DNA from: Candidatus Latescibacterota bacterium
GTDB taxonomy: Bacteria; Krumholzibacteriota; Krumholzibacteriia; Krumholzibacteriales; WJIX01
Length of the DNA: 8,688 nt
NCBI GenBank assembly: GCA_030621255.1
Contig: JAUXHZ010000030.1
Coordinates: 1-8,688, forward strand
Direction of reading: 5' to 3'
Under the pieces are notes generated by a model that did no database searches, was not told the DNA's origin, and saw only the letters and a list, made by a program, of their open reading frames with translations. Positions within the stretch are counted from its first letter, which is position 1. The number at the start of each line of letters is the position of its first letter. Position numbers and translations under genes: made by a program. Positions 7,621 to 8,688 of the stretch are shown here, piece by piece.

Positions 7621-7944
7621 TTAGGGCGCAAACATTTCAGCAAGTACTGACAATACTTTAAACGTTGATCGTCGATCTAAACGGCCCAATTTCTTTATGA
7701 GTCTTTCCTTGTCAATCGTACGAATCTGATCTAACACAACCTGTCCGTTTGCGCCCTTAAAACGGCAGGTCACCCTTGTCGGATATTGCCTGCCTTTTGT
7801 TGTTAGCGGCGCAACAATTATAGTACGGATATTATGGTTCATTTCATCAGGTGAAATAACAAGGCACGGACGTGTTTTCTTAATCTCACTTCCGATCGTT
7901 GGATCGAGATTTACTAAGTAAATCTCGAAACGCTTTACTTCCAC
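7621..7944 (-). CDS. mazF: MazF/PemK-type endoribonuclease toxin
   Basis: MazF-family toxins cleave mRNA at short sequences and are neutralised by the MazE partner. The product is 107 residues from the GTG at 7944, a normal size. The N-terminal EIYLVNLDPTIGSEIKKTRP block is typical. Glu20, Arg25 (in TRP) and Thr49 (in APLTT) align with E. coli MazF Glu24, Arg29 and Thr52, the catalytic region. LDQIRTIDKERL (71-82) is also conserved. The family's usual Gly-Asp before IYxV is replaced by Phe-Glu. AGGAGG at 7952-7957 is 7 bases from the GTG at 7944 but only 1 base from the ATG at 7950, so I prefer the GTG; the ATG would add two residues. It overlaps the end of mazE by 10 bases (16 with the ATG), implying coupled translation. 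Confidence 0.93.
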   Translation of the reverse strand: MEVKRFEIYLVNLDPTIGSEIKKTRPCLVISPDEMNHNIRTIIVAPLTTKGRQYPTRVTCRFKGANGQVVLDQIRTIDKERLIKKLGRLDRRSTFKVLSVLAEMFAP

Positions 7945-8192
7945 TCCCATTCCTCCTCATCCCATCTTGTAGATGATATTTCTCCAACATCAAGTAACTT
8001 GTCGTCTCCATGCTTGGCCATTTTTTGGAATGCCGCGGACCAATCAGCGCGAGGCCGTTCCGCCGGGCTAATAACAAGACGATTATCCTCAACAATGATT
8101 TCGATATCTTGTTCTATTCCAAGCTGTGCGATAATCGGCTTAGGAATCCTGATGCCTTGCGAATTCCCGATCTTGACAATCTTTGATTTCAT
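7935..8192 (-). CDS. mazE: MazE-type antitoxin (SpoVT/AbrB DNA-binding domain)
   Basis: This is the antitoxin and probable autorepressor of the downstream MazF. The 85-residue protein has an N-terminal AbrB-type swapped-hairpin domain (about 3-47), recognisable by KIGNSQGIRIPKPII (7-21), which parallels KRWGNSPAVRIPATLM of E. coli MazE, and by NRLVISP (37-43). The remaining tail is acidic and tryptophan-rich (WDEEEWEW, 77-84), as expected for a disordered segment that wraps the toxin. The ATG at 8192 has GGGAGGTGA (8199-8207) 6 bases upstream, one of the strongest ribosome sites in the window. A higher initiation rate than mazF would keep antitoxin in excess. The promoter and a palindrome lie immediately upstream. 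Confidence 0.93.
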   Translation of the reverse strand: MKSKIVKIGNSQGIRIPKPIIAQLGIEQDIEIIVEDNRLVISPAERPRADWSAAFQKMAKHGDDKLLDVGEISSTRWDEEEWEWK

Positions 8193-8210
8193 GCAAAATC
8201 ACCTCCCGTA

Positions 8211-8223
8211 ATTACATTGTAAT
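8211..8223. promoter_or_regulatory. Palindromic candidate operator for MazE/MazEF
   Basis: ATTACA and TGTAAT form perfect 6-base arms around a single central base. The palindrome completely covers the -10 box of the mazE promoter and ends just before the ribosome binding site. AbrB-type antitoxins usually repress their own promoter, so a bound dimer here would block RNA polymerase. Protein binding is inferred, not shown. Confidence 0.55.
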
Positions 8224-8244
8224 AACATACTCATCGATTGTCAA
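8216..8244 (-). promoter_or_regulatory. Strong sigma-70-type promoter of mazEF
   Basis: The minus strand has a perfect TTGACA (8239-8244), a 17-base spacer and TACAAT (8216-8221), one mismatch from TATAAT. The predicted start near 8209 leaves a leader of only about 17 bases, almost all of it ribosome binding site. Confidence 0.82.
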
Positions 8245-8283
8245 GCCCGATTTTAGAAATTCAACTGAATATTTTACGAATAC

Positions 8284-8317
8284 AAAAAGTCGCCCTAACG
8301 TAGCCTTCACCGGCGAC
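8284..8317 (-). terminator. Possible intrinsic terminator after the partial gene
   Basis: On the minus strand GTCGCC (8312-8317) can pair with GGCGAC (8289-8294) across a 17-base loop and is followed by five T residues (8284-8288). The long loop and short T run make it modest. It lies about 58 bases after the upstream gene's stop and before the mazE promoter, where a terminator is expected. Confidence 0.42.
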
Positions 8318-8330
8318 AGGAGCCGCCGGT
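8309..8330 (-). repeat. GC-rich hairpin that competes with the possible terminator
   Basis: ACCGGCG (8309-8315) and CGCCGGT (8324-8330) are perfect 7-base inverted arms around an 8-base loop. The arm at 8309-8315 shares bases 8312-8315 with the terminator stem, so the two hairpins cannot form together. A third small hairpin, TGAGG/CCTCA (8355-8359, 8364-8368), and a GGATAA/TTATCC palindrome (8335-8348) lie between this and the stop of the upstream gene. Confidence 0.5.
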
Positions 8331-8374
8331 AACAGGATAATTTTATCCCTTGACTGAGGGAGGCCTCATAAGTG

Positions 8375-8688
8375 TTATTTTGCAATTCTGACTGTTTCTA
8401 CTATGATTCCCTGGAAAGGCAACTCGGTAACACCGGCTACTGTTTTTTTCATTTCCAGCATAAAAGCTTTTTTTGTATTCTCGTTGCCATTTTTAAATTC
8501 ACTTCGCAAAGCAAGAAAACCGGCCGGATACGCGCCATGTCTTCCTTGCCTGACCTGCAGAAATAGCATCAGGTTGTTGGTGAAAGTAATCTCATACCAA
8601 CTGTCCTGGATAGTTAGATTTGCGGGGGAGGTCGCTTTATCCCCGTTTCTTTTCTCAACTACAATTCTATGAGCTGGTATTTCAAGGT
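8375..8688 (-). CDS. Unrecognised protein, C-terminal 103 residues; 5' end beyond the window
   Basis: The frame is open from the window edge to a TAA at 8375-8377. Read from the edge it begins LEIPAHRIVVEKRNGDK and ends IIVETVRIAK. It looks coding: codon use is balanced and resembles that of the neighbours, polar and hydrophobic residues alternate in beta-strand fashion (IVVEKR, LTIQDSWYEITF, LMLFLQVRQG), and a lysine-rich segment follows (KNGNENTKKAFMLEMKK). There is no transmembrane segment or metal-binding motif in this part. An internal ATG at 8569 has no ribosome site and is not the start. I do not recognise the family and cannot suggest a function. A gene of the same orientation followed by mazEF's own promoter argues against it being part of the toxin-antitoxin unit. 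Confidence 0.62.
   Translation of the reverse strand, partial: LEIPAHRIVVEKRNGDKATSPANLTIQDSWYEITFTNNLMLFLQVRQGRHGAYPAGFLALRSEFKNGNENTKKAFMLEMKKTVAGVTELPFQGIIVETVRIAK

Noticed and set aside
7437..7643. Minus-strand 68-codon frame between mazF and rplU
   Set aside because: It has no ribosome binding site, overlaps the mazF end and covers the region holding the rplU promoter. Its composition is not convincing as a protein.
8289..8340. Possible integron attC site next to a toxin-antitoxin pair
   Set aside because: CCCTAAC and GTTAGGG-like strings occur, but they do not fit the RYYYAAC...GTTRRRY core pair. There is only one such site, no integrase, and the neighbourhood is housekeeping genes.
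8284..8370. Known riboswitch (c-di-GMP, fluoride, cobalamin, guanidine or NiCo)
   Set aside because: None of the conserved core strings of these classes is present by eye, and the element lies after a gene, with a separate promoter downstream. Left as an unexplained structure.
8403..8672. Plus-strand 89-codon frame at the right edge
   Set aside because: It is the complement of the open minus-strand frame at 8375-8688, lacks a ribosome binding site and reads as a hydrophobic shadow.
1..8688. CRISPR array, tRNA, rRNA, insertion sequence or prophage remnant
   Set aside because: No spaced direct repeats, cloverleaf-like segment, rRNA core sequence, transposase or integrase motif was seen on either strand.

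Overview
The window comes from a Gram-negative bacterial chromosome. It carries Kdo (3-deoxy-D-manno-octulosonate) synthesis genes, and Kdo is the inner-core sugar of lipopolysaccharide. The bL27 protein begins directly with MAHKKG, without the cleavable N-terminal extension known from Firmicutes. Base composition is slightly AT-rich. The two-subunit iron-sulfur fumarase and the metal-dependent type of Kdo8P synthase suggest an anaerobic or facultative lineage outside the enteric group, but I cannot name a phylum. Every gene I accept lies on the minus strand, so transcription runs from high to low coordinates.

Layout in transcription order. (1) 8375-8688: the 3' end of an unrecognised gene that enters from beyond the right edge, followed by a hairpin-rich tail (8284-8368). 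(2) 7621-8192: a mazE-mazF type toxin-antitoxin pair with overlapping genes, a near-consensus promoter, and a palindrome over the -10 box that looks like an autoregulatory operator. (3) 7363-7620: non-coding DNA containing the rplU promoter. (4) 6774-7362: rplU-rpmA (ribosomal proteins bL21 and bL27), closed by a clear intrinsic terminator at 6700-6741; obg does not follow. (5) 5926-6582: a UlaG-like metallo-beta-lactamase-fold hydrolase standing alone. (6) 4335-5792: the alpha and beta subunits of a class I fumarase (or L-tartrate dehydratase). (7) 4259 down to 1: kdsB, pyrG, kdsA and kdsD, the last cut by the left edge.

Block 7 is a functional unit. KdsD makes arabinose 5-phosphate, KdsA condenses it with phosphoenolpyruvate to Kdo 8-phosphate, PyrG makes CTP, and KdsB uses CTP to activate Kdo as CMP-Kdo. 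The Kdo8P phosphatase (KdsC) is absent here and may lie beyond the left edge. Gaps from fumA to kdsD are short (5 to 75 bases) and I see no clear terminator between them, so fumA-fumB-kdsB-pyrG-kdsA-kdsD may be one transcript. The fumarase link to Kdo synthesis has no obvious biochemical reason.

Most of the window is ordinary conserved housekeeping DNA. The points worth a second look are the mazEF control region, the alternative hairpins at 8284-8330, the unidentified partial protein at the right edge, and the fumarase-Kdo gene arrangement. I found no CRISPR array, tRNA, rRNA, insertion sequence or clearly new system.
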